This document shows, one piece after another, positions 12,601-27,600 of a stretch of DNA of 64,000 nucleotides (its first letter is position 1; each line of letters starts with the position of its first letter). This DNA comes from Dallia pectoralis (lineage: Eukaryota > Chordata > Actinopteri > Esociformes > Umbridae): contig CM055755.1 of the NCBI GenBank assembly GCA_029465975.1, forward strand, positions 12,956,738 to 13,020,737, written 5' to 3'. A program made the position numbers and the translations under genes. The notes beneath the pieces are model-generated. The model had not been told where the DNA came from. It made no database searches and saw only the letters and a program-made list of their open reading frames with translations.

Positions 12601-15600
12601 AAAATAGTGATCTGAGAACAGTATTGTGGAGGCTGTGTTTCAGTAATGATGGGCTCTAATAATAGTGATCTGAGAACAGTATTGTGGAGGATGTGTTTCA
12701 GTAATGATGGGCTCTAATAATAGTGATCTGAGAACAGTATTGTGGAGGCTGTGTTTCAGTAATGATGGGCTCTAATAATAGTGATCTGAGAACAGTATTG
12801 TGGAGGCTGTGTTTCAGTAATGATGGGCTCTAATAATAGTGATCTGAGAACAGTATTGTGGAGGCTGTGTTTCAGTAATGATGGGCTCTAATAATAGTGA
12901 TCTGAGAACAGTATTGTGGAGGCTGTGTTTCAGTAATGATGGGCTCTAATAATAGTGATCTGAGAACAGTATTGTGGAGGATGGGCTGTGTTTCAGTAAT
13001 GATGGGCTCTAATAATAGTGATCTGAGAACAGTATTGTGGAGGCTGTGTTTCAGTAATGATGGGCTCTAATAATAGTGATCTGAGAACAGTATTGTGGAG
13101 GCTGTGTTTCAGTAATGATGGGCTCTAATAATAGTGATCTGAGAACAGTATTGTGGAGGCTGTGTTTCAGTAATGATGGGCTCTAATAATAGTGATCTGA
13201 GAACAGTATTGTGGAGGCTGTGTTTCAGTAATGATGGGCTCTAATAATAGTGATCTGAGAACAGTATTGTGGAGGCTGTGTTTCAGTAATGATGGGCTCT
13301 AATAATAGTGATCTGAGAACAGTATTGTGGAGGATGTGTTTCAGTAATGATGGGCTCTAATAATAGTGATCTGAGAACAGTATTGTGGAGGCTGTGTTTC
13401 AGTAATGATGGGCTTTAAAAGTATTCTGAATTTGTTGTTGCCCTATTACTGTAGCATTTCCCATTCTTATATGATAATGCCATTCATATATGATAATTGA
13501 ATTCATATATGGTAATATTATATTTTGTTTTGGTAGTCAAGTATGTCTCTTCTACAATATGTTGTCCATTCTAACGCTCTGCTGTGTGTGTGTTGGGTTT
13601 TACCCCTCAGCTCTCTGCTCTGCAAAGCCAGCTGGAGTTCCAAGAGCAGTCCATGGTGGAGAAATCTCTGGTCAGCAGGCAGGAGGCCAAGATCCGAGAG
13701 ATGGAGACCAAGATGGAGTTTGAGAAGACGCAGGTCAAACGCCTGGAGGTGAGAGCAGTCAGGGGCCAAGGAGCATTCGAGGAGGGAGGCGTTGGTTGGT
13801 CCCTGTGGGCCTGCCCAGTGTGTTGTGTTTGTGTGGACATGTATGGTCAGGGGTGAACAGTTGCCTATGGGTAGAATGCCATATTGTTTTGGGTGCTAAT
13901 AACAACTGTTTCCTCAGGACGACTGACTCCTCCCTCCCCATGAATCTTCTTCTAGCTCTCAGGCTGTTAGCGTATCATAGCTTGTAAAGTCCTTCTTTTA
14001 TGTTTGTCCTCTGGCTATCTTATATTCGGTTCACTCCACAATATAATTTGTTATTCTGTCAGTTTCAAATTACATTTTGATATTGCTTGGGACAAACGTT
14101 TTAGTGAAGGATAAAGGTTACTGTTGCACACAGCCTGGCAAATTTTGAAATCCATTTTCTGCCCCTCTGACAAATGCATGTTTGCCCATTTTTGACAACT
14201 TATAAACTAGTAATTTCCAGCAATGTGTGGACAGCCAGACCCACTGTCTTAACTATTTACCCTCAAAAAATGAAGTAAAACTTTCTCAGATAATCGTTAT
14301 CTTTTAATGTAATCCACTGGCCCGAATAATAGAAAGACCAAGTAAATCTAAGGCTGGTAAAGCATCGGTTAAGTTTTTTTTGAAGGATGGCTACATCTAG
14401 TTAAGATGAATTCCAAGGTCCTATTCAGCCAGGTCTCTTTGCTGCCCTTGTTATTTGAAACCACTGTGGCAGAATATTTAATGTAGACAGAGAACTATAT
14501 CTCATCAAAGCCAGAGGTGAAGAAGGCCAATCAATACACATATGAGAGGCTAGAGAGCAGCACTCACCCACTCAGTGTGAAACTTGCACCAGCCAGGGAG
14601 GCTTGAGGCTAATGATAATGGTTTAGTGTATTTAAGTTGGTAGAGGGTGAAGCGTACAGTGCCATGGTTTTGGGTTCATGTTCCACATGGGGCCAGTATG
14701 AAATGTATGCACACGCTAATGGAAGTTGCTCTTGATAAGACTGCCTAAAAATGACTTGAGGGAACCATGTAGACTCCAAACATTTCCTATTGCTGTTCTA
14801 TTTACACTATAAATTGTTATTGTATGAATGGAATTTCAATTCTGTATACAAACACACCATTCTGGAGCTGACATTTTAACTTTGGGATTTCAACATTTAT
14901 CGTGGAAGACTATTTAGTACAAAATGTTTTCCCATTCTAATCTAATATATATACAATATATTCTGATTCCACATAAGCTGGTACCTGATGTAGTTGCTGT
15001 AACTGTAAGGTTATGCAATGCAAGCCATTCTAGTCACTGGCAGTGGTTACTATTCATCACTAATCCAACTCAATCATGAAAGATGAGCAGAAGCAGGGAG
15101 GTTTGTGATGGAGATATACAAAACAGTGTACAGGCATCTTTGATAAGACGAAAACATTTCATGATTTTAAAAAGTATTTTTTTTCCAGAACTTTCTGAGA
15201 GTTACCCAGGGATATATACTAGGACGGCTTTAACCAAGTACAATTCACCAAAAGAGACAATTGTCACAATTGTGCAAAAGAGTTAGCTTTCACATTGAAA
15301 TGTTATTTTGGTCATTCGTCTAATTAGTATGTTTTTGTACTTATTTGGGGATATATCCAAGGAAAATAACTGTAAATGCAGATAACAGATTTCAAGAATC
15401 TCTCATAGCAGGACGCGTAACCCTAACCTTTTTGAGTTGTAGGAGATTCTTCTAACATGGCCACTCACTCTTTGGTTATTCAGAGCCTGGTTGCTCGTCT
15501 AAAGGAAAACCTTGAGAAGCTAACAGAGGAGCGAGATCACGGCAGTTCCAGTGAGACCCGTGAGAAGGAACAAAACAAGCGACTCCAGAGACAAATCCGA

Positions 15601-18600
15601 GATATGAAGGAGGAGATGGGAGAGTTGGGCAAGAAGGAGGCTGAGGCCAGCCGCAAGAAACATGAGCTGGTACCACTTGTTTGTTCATTAATACTCTATA
15701 TTTACTGACACTTCAGAGATTTTCAACCAAGCTTTGTTCTGTATTCAATATTTAGGTTAGTCAACCAAAATTGTAAGGCTTCTGAAATATTCAGTTGTAG
15801 GGGGATTTTAAGGCTTTATAAATGTTAGTTTTAGGGTAAATTAAGGCTTTAGAAATGTTCAGGTATTGGGTTAAGACTTAAGCTAACATTTTTCAACAGG
15901 AAATGGATATTGAAAGCTTGGAGGCAGCCAATCAGAGCCTGCAAGCAGACCTTAAACTTGCCTTCAAGAGAATTGGTGACCTTCAGGCCGCCATTGAGGA
16001 CGAGATGGAGAGTGATGACAATGAAGACCTCATCAACAGGTAAAGCTGTCTATTTGGTGCCTGAACCAATACTGAAATAAACTTTGTTGCAAATAATGTA
16101 TTAACTAACCTAAATGACTCTTTATGACCACAAGTACAGACTAGTCAGCAGCTAGCAACCATTGCACAGTTAGGATGTACACAGACTCAGTCTAACAAAC
16201 AGCTGAAAGACGTTACACAGTTAACCTGTATATAGACTCAACATAAACAACAGCTAGCATCTGTTACACAGTTAACCTGTATATAGACTCAACATAATGA
16301 ACAGCTAGCATCTGTTACACAGTTAACCTGTATATAGACTCAACATAAACAACAGCTAGCATCTGTTACACAGTTAACCTGTATATAGACTCAACATAAA
16401 CAACAGCTAGCAGCTGTTACACAGTTAACATGTATATATACACTTAACATAATGAACAGCTAGCAGCTGTTACACAGTTAACATGTATATATACACTTAA
16501 CATAATGAACAGCCAGCAGCCATTACACAGTTAACCTGTATATAGACTCAACATAAACAACAGCTAGCAGCTGTTACACAGTTAACATGTATATATACAC
16601 TTAACATAATGAACAGCTAGCAGCTGTTACACAGTTAACATGTATATATACACTTAACATAATGAACAGCCAGCAGCCATTACACAGTTAACCTGTATAT
16701 AGACTCAACATAAACAACAGCTAGCAGCTGTTACACAGTTAACATGTATATATACACTTAACATAATGAACAGCTAGCAGCTGTTACACAGTTAACATGT
16801 ATATATACACTTAACATAATGAACAGCCAGCAGCCATTACACAGTTAACCTGTATATAGACTCAACATAAAGAACAGCTAGCAGCTGTTACACAGTTAAC
16901 CTGTATATAGACACAACATAATGAACAGCTAGCAGCCGTTACACAGTTAACCTGTATATAGACTCAACATAATGAACAGCCAGCAGCCATTACACAGTTA
17001 ACCTGTATATAGACTCAACATAATGAACAGCTATATAGACTCAACATAAAGAACAGCTTAGCAGCTGACTTAATGAACAGCTAGCAGCCTTTAAACAGTT
17101 AACCTGTATATAGACTAACCTGTATATAGACTCAACATAATGAACAGCTAGCAGCCTTTAAACAGTTAACCTGTATATAGACTCAACATAATGAACAGCC
17201 AGCAGCCATTACACAGTTAACCTGTATATAGACTCAACATAATGAACAGCTAGCAGCCTTTAAACAGTTAACCTGTATATAGACTCAACATAATGAACAT
17301 CTAGCAGCTGTTACACAGTTAACCTGTATATAGTCAACATAATGAACAGCTACAGCAGCTGGTGTTATGCAATTACCTTGTATAGAGACTTAAAGCATAA
17401 AGAACGACATAATACACCGTTAACATGTGTTAATGTTCTGGTGTATATAGTTAACATAAAGAACATATTTAGCAGATGGTGTTACTCAGAGGGAGAATGA
17501 CTGTCAGCCTGTTGTCCTAATAATAAATCAGGCATTACCTTTCCCAGATACACACAATCAATAAGTATATGCCCTAAAAATATTGGGTTTCATTTTTATG
17601 CCTTGTTTTACCTAAACTATTTCATAAAATAAATGCTCATTTTGTGGAAACTAGTTCTGCCTATTAACTTAATTCTGCAGCGACTTGTTTACTTGTTTGT
17701 TTAAAGCCTTTCTTCTATCCCCTCACTCTGACTTCTAGCAGTAAATGGCGAGAGTGTATACTGTGTACTCTGTTGTCCACACAGTAAGCAGAATGAAGTG
17801 TCATGCTGAGTCAGTAACCCTGCAATATGCAGCGGTGGTATCTCCCACTGGGAGGACATATCTCACGTTAAACACAGAGTCATCATCACCACAACTACAT
17901 GGGTCCTGAGATTCACAGTGTTTCAGATTCATCATATGGACTGTACCTTTCTACTCCTGTCTCACTTTTCTGTTTGTTTGTTTTGTGTTTGTGTTATTTC
18001 TTTCTTTGTGTATCTGTCTATCATCCTTCATCAGTTTGCAAGACATGGTGATAAAGTATCAGAAACGAAGGAACAAAACGTGAGGAACTGGAGCTCATGT
18101 TTGACATTTGTTTTACGTGCAGATTTGGAGTAGACTGTTGTCCTGGACTGAGGAGGATGCAGTATCAGACAGCAGATGCAGTATATTGGCAGTGTTAAAG
18201 CTACTTTAAATGAGTAGTGTTTTAGTGCCAATGTTACTGCATGTGTATGTACTGTATCTATGGGATACTGTTCAGCGAACCAGCTCTGTGATACTGCATC
18301 ATTCTTCCAGGGCTCAGCTCTTCTCCAAGAAAATAACTTGCTTCACTCTTCACTGCATGATGCCACATGCTGAACTGCATGAATCCCATTGACAACATGC
18401 TTTTTCAAACCAAGCATGAAATGACCCCATCCCAGGAGTGTTTCTGTGGTTAGTCACAGTAACCCTTAAATCAACCACGGCTAACCGGTGTAACATATAA
18501 CATCTAACTGGTATAAAAAGCGTCCATGGCTGGGTAAGTGTTGTTCCCCTCAGGTCTGTCCTCGTGCGGTTCCCCAGGCCTCGCTTCTTGGACCTCTTAA

Positions 18601-21600
18601 GCTCCAGAACTCTTCGCCTTGTGTTTGTTGTCTCTCCTCGTCCTTGGGGGCTACCTTGGACAGAACTATTCGGGGTTTGAGTGGCGTTCTGTGCCCGCGG
18701 CTGTCCGCCTGCTTTCAGGGCCTGCTAAATATTTCAGAGCCTTGCTCTGGGGTGGATGTGGGGTTTGACTGACTGCGACCGTAGCCGTTGCTCTACCGCG
18801 GTGACAAGCAGAAAGACCTAGGGGTGTGTTCATCATCAATCTTTCACACGCGCTATATAATGCAGAACCCTCCAATGTCCTACAAAAGGCTCTCGGCTCA
18901 TCTGGCAAGTGGCTCATTCGCTGTGTTAACTTTTGGCTCTCTGCCATTTTATTCTCATGCCAGTGTTTCTTTCCAGTAATCTTTGCTCTTCCTGTTGTAA
19001 AGATGGTGTTAAGACCTTGTTAAGCGCTATTGTAAAGGGCTGCTTTCTGTTAAATCATGTTTTTAATGTTAATGGTAGGGGGTTTAACAACAGCAGGTAC
19101 ATTACAGCAGGAGAAACCCCTGTCTGAAAGCCCACGTTTGTTAGGTTGAGACCCCAGTGGCTTCAGTTATTGAATTATCGTTTGGTGTTCTGTATGTATC
19201 CAAGTGCTAAGCTGTAATACTATCAGGCCAATAATCACAATGTTTTGGTAGATTGGCATGTCCCCACCAGATAGGTATAATTGGAGACTATTTATTGCAA
19301 CAGGATTGAATTATTTCAGCATGCTACAGTAAACATGTCCTCCCCCACATATGATGCAGTGCACTGCTTCTGTTATTGCCACTAAATGCGGCACTGTGGC
19401 TTTTGTTATCCGATTAGTTAGAGGCGATAATTTGCAAGTGTGTTTTGGACAATGCCTCTCGTCTTAAATTACTTTGGTTCAATGGCAAATCTCCCAGATT
19501 GAAAGTGTAGCATTCATCTGTCTGTTTCATTAGGCAAATGAAATACAGCTATGACTAAACCACACATTAACCCAAATCAGTGCCAGCGTTGTCTGAGACA
19601 TTACATGTAACTACTAAAAGGTTCCAGCAGGCAGCCTACACACAGAGATCTTCCCCAGACAGCAAGGTATTCCAGTGGTCAAGAGCATTGGGTCTATGTC
19701 TGGACAGATGGGAGTAAGGTCTATATCAGGACAGATGGGAGTTAGGTCTATATCAGGACAGATGGGAGTTAGGTCTATATCAGGACAGATGGGAGTACGG
19801 TCTATATCAGGACAGATGGGAGTTAGGTCTATATCAGGACAGATGGGAGTTAGGTCTATATCAGGACAGATGGGGGTTAGGTCTATATCAGGACAGATGG
19901 GAGTTAGGTCTATATCAGGACAGATGGGAGTTAGGTCTATATCAGGACAGATGGGAGTTAGGTCTATGTCAGGACAGATGGGAGTTAGGTCTATGTCAGG
20001 ACAGATGGGGGTTAGGTCTATATCAGGACAGATGGGAGTTAGGTCTATATCAGGACAGATGGGAGTTAGGTCTATATCAGGACAGATGGGAGTTAGGTCT
20101 ATATCAGGACAGATGGGAGTTAGGTCTATGTCAGGACAGATGGGGGTTAGGTCTATATCAGGACAGATGGGAGTTAGGTCTATATCAGGACAAATGGGAG
20201 TTAGGTCTATATAAGGACAGATGGGAGTTAGGTCTATATCAGGACAGGTTAGGTCTACAGGACAGATGGGGGGTCTATGTCAGGACAGATGGGGGTATAG
20301 GACAGATGGGGTTAGGTCTAGGACAGATGGGGGTTAGGTCTATATCAGGACAGATGGGGGTTAGGTCTATATCAGGACAGATGGGAGTTAGGTCTATATC
20401 AGGACAGATGGGAGTTAGGTCTATAACAGGACAGGTGGGAGTTAGGTCTATATCAGGACAGGTGGGAGTTAGGTCTATATCAGGACAGGTGGGAGTTAGG
20501 TCTATATCAGGACAGGTGGGAGTTAGGTCTATATCAGGACAGGTGGGGGTTAGGTCTATATCAGGACAGATGGGGGTTAGGTCTATATCAGGACAGATGG
20601 GGGTTAGGTCTATATCAGGACAGATGGGGGTTAGGTCTATATCAGGACAGATGGGAGTTAGGTCTATATCAGGACAGATGGGAGTTAGGTCTATATCAGG
20701 ACAGATGGGAGTTAGGTCTATGTCAGGACAGATGGGAGTTAGGTCTATATCAGGACAGATGGGAGTTAGGTCTATATCAGGACAGATGGGGGTTAGGTCT
20801 ATGTCAGGAAAGATGGGGGTTAGGTCTATGTCAGGACAGATGGGGGTTAGGTCTATGTCAGGACAGATGGGGGTTAGGTCTATATAAGGACAGATGGGGG
20901 TTAGGTCTATATCAGGACAGATGGGGGTTAGGTCTATATCAGGACAGAAGGGAGTTAGGTCTATATCAGGACAGATGGGAGTTAGGTCTATATAAGGACA
21001 GATGGGGTTAGGTCTATATCAGGACAGATGGGAGTTAGGTCTATATAAGGACAGATGGGGTTAGGTCTATATCAGGACAGATGGGGGTTAGGTCTATATC
21101 AGGACAGATGGGGGTTAGGTCTATATAAGGACAGATGGGGGTTAGGTCTATATCAGGACAGATGGGGGGGTTCTTTGAAATTGTGTAATTGTTGCATCGT
21201 TTCAAACAGTCTGGTATTGGAGATCTCAGCAATCATCCTAAGGTACGTATGTGCATAGATTTGATCAGACGCATAGGCCTTCCTGTTTGTGTTGAATCGT
21301 CATAGGGCACTGTAGTGAAGACTGGGAAAGGACCAATATTTATGGGCATCAACACAGCTACTTCTAAGACCCAGGGACACCAAGGAGGAGCAGGACAGAG
21401 GGAGCAGGAGAGGATCCATAGGAGCTAATGATGAATGTAATAGTGTGAAACAGAGATATACAACCAATGGAGGCAGATTGTCACAGACAATGAATGTCTC
21501 TCTCCCCACACTGTGTTTGTTTGGTTCCCCTGGGCTCTCGGCACTGCTTAACTAATGGTATGGCGGTCAAGGATATAAATTGTGTGTGACACCATGTGTG

Positions 21601-24600
21601 AAGCACTCGATTACAAAGTGCCTGTCGTCCCGTCTGTTTTATTTTGGCTTCGGCCAGGAAAGAAAAGGCCTCTGTGCTCTGAATACATGGCCTTGTTTTC
21701 ACCTCCATGTACCTGGGTATGCAGCGCATAGTCCAAGAAGCAGACAGACCTCCACGATAATATAAGCATTTGAATCTCAGCAGGATTGTGTCTGTATATG
21801 GGAGGGTGAACCTTTATTGACATTACATTGACCTGCAAAGTCACCAGTGAGATGGTTCAGAATTAACCAAAAAACTGCAGGTTAAACTTTTGCTGTACGC
21901 GTTTATGTTTATGTATACGTCAATGAAATGGACAAGCGATTGGGGAAGATTTAACATACTAGTAAAGGTCTGGGAGTATCTTAGTCTGAGGTCAACAAAT
22001 ATGTGGCCATTTTGAAGAACATATTTGTCTGAACACAAAAACCATTATGGTGAGAGTATTGTTGTTTTGCACAATGACCTTAGTGACGCTAATGCAGCAT
22101 TATGGCTGTCAGCCGAATCTAAATAGACAGTCAATTATTGCAGAAAAGAAATCATTAAACATTTGTCAAATTGAACGCTGTTAAAAGGTCAGCAGAAGGC
22201 CTTCTGTAGTTCTATAGCAAAGCATGATTACAGGTTGCCTGAATAGTACACACAACCAAACACCCTAAAATGATTTTTTTTCACTACATACAGTATATAA
22301 TTAAAATAAGCCGGCACCAGTTAAATGAAGAAATAAATCTATATTGTTACTATTCGGTGACATTCTAAAGAAAATATTGCAGTCACAAATATCATAAAAA
22401 TACACAGTGAAAATTTAAAATCTAAATCTATTGAAGATCATTTGCTACCTTTACCATACATAAGAAGATCTTCAAAAGGTTATGTTTTCTGTCCTAAACA
22501 AGCTTATCAAGATTTGTTAAAAGCAGTGAAATACCTTTTTTGAAACACCTAAACTACAATGTAAAGAGTTTTAACATTACACATTTACATGCAAACATTA
22601 AGGATTATAGGAAACATTACTTAATCTGTAAATGAAGCATTACATATTTAGATGTTATGGTGGGTATTTGTGTGCAATTGCATTTTAAAAAGCCCATCGT
22701 TGATTAAGAAAATGCTCTATTTAAAGTTATTTATTTGACAATATTTGTTTCTGCATGAAATTTGTATAGTGACATCTATTGTAATTTGTCCTGGGAAACA
22801 CTAGCAATGTCATCAGTCATCAGGATCAAGGGGGGAAAATCCAAGCATTATCCGAAAACATAATAAAAACACATTAGTTTTCTTTGTTTGCCATGGGCAT
22901 GATAGTTATTCAAAGCAGTATGTTTCTAGATATGGGAATGGATAAAAGGCTTGTCTTAAGAGGCTGGGGAAGGCTAACAAAACACACATCCATTTTTTAT
23001 CTCTGAGGAGAGGAAATGAGAAAACAGCTGTGGAATTGGCTAATACAGCTAATACAGCTAATACAGCTAGCTTGCAGAAAAGCCTTGTTTCCAGGCCAGT
23101 TCTCTCTTTGTTTACCCCTTCATTGACAAGGCCTATCTGCAAAGACAGCAAGCTGCTCGCTCAGTGACAAAAACAATATTTATTGACGTCCCCCACATTG
23201 TCTAATAGGCCCTAACATAACACCTAAAAGTAATTACAGCCTCCTTTCTAAACAGGACTGTGTTTATAACAAGTCTGCTTGAAGTTATTTATTTAAAACC
23301 ATTTAAAAGTGGAGTAGCCTGAGCTCTGACCAACTCCATTACTCAGTAGCTTCCTCAGAGATCGGGAAAAGCTTTGGTCTCATTACCTCCAAACCGTTTC
23401 ACTGTAGCTACTAGATTTGGTGGTGAGCCCGGTGCTGGAGATTAAGTGCTGAAAAGCAAAAGTATTTTTCTCTCTACTCCACAGCATGACAAAAGGCTTT
23501 CAAAGCAGATGTGGAGATTTGAACCCTCCCACCCTAGATTTCTCTGCTTTATTATTAAGTTGTAACAGCTTAATTTCGCAGCACCACATGAGCATTGGGC
23601 TCTGATGGCGTTTAATGAGTGTTGTGCTCTTTTCAACCGTGTCAAATTTCTGACAGCCCTACATTTCTCCTCACGCTTCGCAGTAGGCTGTTGACGGCGT
23701 AATGATAATTTAGAGAGAAAACAGCTCAGCACACAAGCTGTGCACCAAATCATTTTGTCAAGAGCCTGACTACAAATTTGGGGGGTTGTGGAGAGAATAG
23801 ATAAGTGAGAGACATGAAAGCCAAAATCCTTCCATTTTTTTGCCCATTCTTTAGTTTATACTTTATTCCATTTCTGGTCTCTGTCCTTGTGTTTTGCCTT
23901 TGCTCGAGTGGCTTTTTATCGAAGTCAAGGGGAATCTAGCCCTTTTTGGCTGTCTCTTTCTGTCCTTCATTGCCAGCTAACCACAGGGCCACTGGTGATG
24001 AAATACCTAACAAAGACACAAAGTGTGTCTCAGTATGTCTCTGTATGTGTGTGGGTGTTTTTCATAGAACCAGTGCATGTGTTTATTCTCTTGTCTTCAG
24101 AGCTAGACGGCGTGGCTGTCCTCTGTTGCCTCTTAATTGCTTCAATGCAGAATACCTCTTTCCCCTTTGTCATATCACCCTTTTCAGCTTCTCTTTTTCT
24201 CAATGGTTTCTATCAGATCCTCCCTACATTTTCTCCTCCTATTCTCTGATGCACTGCCTGCTTTCTCTGTTCAGTGAGGGAGACTCCTCTGACTCAGATG
24301 TGGAGGACCGCGTGGATGGGGTCAAGTCCTGGCTGTCCAAAAACAAGGGCTCGGCCAAGAACCTCTCAGACGACGGCAGCCTTAAAAGCGCCAGGTCAGT
24401 ACGGCTTCTACTGTTTCCTATAATCACCACTGTCAACCACAAACACTCCTCATAGCAGCCTAAACAGGTTTTAATAGGTTAAACAAATGGTCCGATCTGC
24501 TGCCTCTGGTGCGCATGTACTGCTACTGGATTGGTTGAAATCCAACCCATGGCTGTCTCAGTAATAACTATATATTTCCCCCACTGCTACCCAATAATCC

Positions 24601-27600
24601 TTAAAAAATGAATTTATGAAAAATAAGAAGGTAAACCGATTGGGAGGGAACACTTGGCTATACTGGGAGGTGTTGTTTTTGTATTGCCCTGTTTTTACCT
24701 TTTGTCGTTAAAAGTCACACATCCTTGATGACACGTTGTTTTTAAAGGCAACCATCTCTTTGGCAAATGTATTGACGTGCCCTGTGGCCAGCTGGCATGG
24801 CTTATTGCACCATCCATAACTCATCCCCTCTCCCGGAGATTAATAGACGTGTCTGCCACTTGACAGTTTCGATTGCCCTAGATTTGCCTCTTTACCAAAA
24901 GATTTAACTCTCCCACACACCCACCTCTTTAGCGGACATAAACTTCAGGTAACTTTTAAGCAGTTTTTCACTTTCTTTTAACTGTGTCTTTGCAGATACC
25001 CTGTCTTTATACCCCCCCCACACACACACACACAAGCGATGTGTCTTTCCGGCTCTCTTACTGAATTACTCAACATATTTAACCGCAATGAGATGCTTGA
25101 CTGGAGTTCTATGTAACATTTACAGAATCAAATTCAAATCAATATCCCCCTAAGCTAGTTCAATATAGAACTCATTAGGGACATTTTCGACTGATTCTGC
25201 ATAAAGGAATTGATTTGAACAGAATCAATTTGAGTATTTTCTCTCCAGTCAGTACACGTCTTTCGTTCTGTCATTCTCGCTCATCACTCTTTTGATTTAC
25301 TGTGTTGAAATTGTACATTCCAAGGCAATCTCTATACCTACATACATTTGAATCATTGTTCTGTTGGCCAGCCTTTACTTTTTTATCATGAATTATTCCT
25401 TTCTTGTCTTACTTACTGTTTTTATTAGTATTCATTTCTCCTTTTGCATTTCTCTCATCTTATCATTCTTTCTCTCTTCTTTTTTTTCAATTTCCCCATC
25501 TATATAAACATTTCTGTTTGTATGTCCTGCCACATCTTCCTCTACACCCATCTCCCTTTATAGATTTGCTACAAACGTAGATGCAAAGGAAGGGAAAGAG
25601 TGGAAAGAGGATAAGGAATGGAAAGAGTTTAACAAAGAGGGCAAAGAGACTGAGGTAGAGCAGACCAGGCCAGTGTCTGTGATGAGTTCCCTGAGCTACA
25701 GGAAACGCACCAACATCAAGGACTCTATCGGAGGTAAAGGGGACGACAGCTCCCTCTACAGTTCCCTCAAAAAGGACCAGGACTCTCAGGAGTCTGTCTC
25801 CTCCTTCCGTAAGGCCAAGTCCAAAAGTTCCTCACCCCAGGACGACTCCCAATCGGTCACTTCCAGCTCCTGGAGGAAGTCCCAAGCCCTGGATGAAGAT
25901 GACCGTGGCTCAGTCATCTGCAGTCGAGTTAGGAAAGGCATGGACAGCCGCTGGGGAGACTTGGACAAAGAGTCCACTGTGTCCTCAATGACTCCGAGCA
26001 GGGTGTCCGTTGCCACCACGCGCCGCAGCCTGATCCCAGATGATGACACCAATGCCACCCTCAGCCGGGGTCTGTCCAGTCCCCTAAGCCGCCACCGCAG
26101 CACCTCTGCCCACCGGATAGACGAGTCATATGGACAGAGTTTCCGTAGTTCATCAGTAAGTGAGCGCCCTGGGGGCCGCAGCCCTGGCAGCGTGAGCTGT
26201 GTTGACTCCCGCGTATCCGACTTCCGCAGCTGCCGCCTCAGCGAGTTTGACGACATGGATGACGGGCGCAGCGTGGCCTTTACGGAGCACTCCTCGGCCT
26301 ATAGCCCCCACTCCTACACGGGACGCAGTGCGTCCGTGCCCCCGCCACGTGCACGCTCGTCCTACGGAGATGATGACGATCGACTCGCTGACACCTCGGA
26401 CATAAAGCCGGCCACTGTCAGCCATCGCAACTACCTGGACCCTGATCTGGAGAAGGCCATCAACGAGGTGCTCAGCTTCAAACCCATAACCTTCAAACGT
26501 ACAAGTCTGGAGGACTCCGAGGCTGAGGTAGGTAGAAAAGAGGAGGACAAGGAGGACAGAAAGAGTGTCCGGGGGAGAAGCGAGAGGGACACAGACAGCA
26601 GGCGTTGCACCAGCAATCTAAGACGCTCCGCGTCAGCGGTGGACTGTAGGAGGTCCTCCAGCCGCAGCCACAGCCGCAGCCACAGCAGTAAGAAGAGTAA
26701 AGACAAGAAGAAGAAGAAGAAGAGTCACAGCTCGGAGTCTGAAAGCTCAGACAACGACTGCCGCAGCAGCAGGAAAGGTAGCTCCAAGAAGAAGGGCAAG
26801 AAGTCCAAGAAGAAGTCCAAAAAGGAGTCTTCTTCTTCTTCATCCTCAGAGTCCGACTCCAGCTCTGGGGCCTCAACCATCTCTTATAAAAGCACGGACA
26901 GCGTGAAGAGAGCCCCCGGTCGCCTGGCCTCCAGCCCAGAGGGGGAAAGGGAGGCCGGGACGCCTGATGAGGGGCAGCCCCCGCTTAACTCCAAGGAGGA
27001 GAAAAAGAGGAAGAAGAAGGTGGACAACCTGATGATGAAGTATCTGTACAGAGCGGACAGTGACTGAGGCTGGCAGTAGGTGTTTGTGTGGAGTTTAGGA
27101 GTGTGTCCTCTGCATGGTGTCATGACACTAACCAATAAGAGTTCTGCTGAGATCCACTTCACCTTCATGATCTAACCGAAATATTCAGTCACCTGTGGCG
27201 TTATGAATGATTAAAGATAGAACTATAGAAGTGTGCATTTTCACTTGGCTCTATTTACATTCTAAATCCCTAAATACAATGAGGGAATTAAAGTGATCTA
27301 TTCAAAGGCGCTTATCAGAAAACAATTTGATTTCTTGTCAATGGTAGTTATTGTGGCATTGCTTTGCACTGTGGTAATTCTGTTAGGGCTTCTTCAAGGA
27401 ACGAATTGTGAATGACAAGGGTGAAAGCATATTGTGAATGCATTACCATGCAGATTATCCTAGCAGCGGGGGCTGGAACTAAGGACAAGGCAATGCTCAC
27501 ATGGGTGTAGCAGTAGTGTCACTCTCTAATTCTCTACCCAAACAGTGGTGGGATTTATTGCCCTGGAAAGTCCAAAGGCCACAAAAGATTTAGCAGTCCA

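Noticed and set aside
12385..13416. Pseudo-exon array like that at 4260
   Set aside because: Units have an acceptor-like TGTTTCAG but no convincing donor.
19675..20887. Repeated SGQMGVRSI proteins of 179 and 193 residues
   Set aside because: The 27-bp unit is a multiple of three and stop-free. The array lies in a MYO18A intron, with no start context or homology.
23946..24455. 169-codon frame around MYO18A exon M
   Set aside because: Only 24275-24394 is homologous. The upstream part is intron before a good acceptor and the part after it follows the donor.
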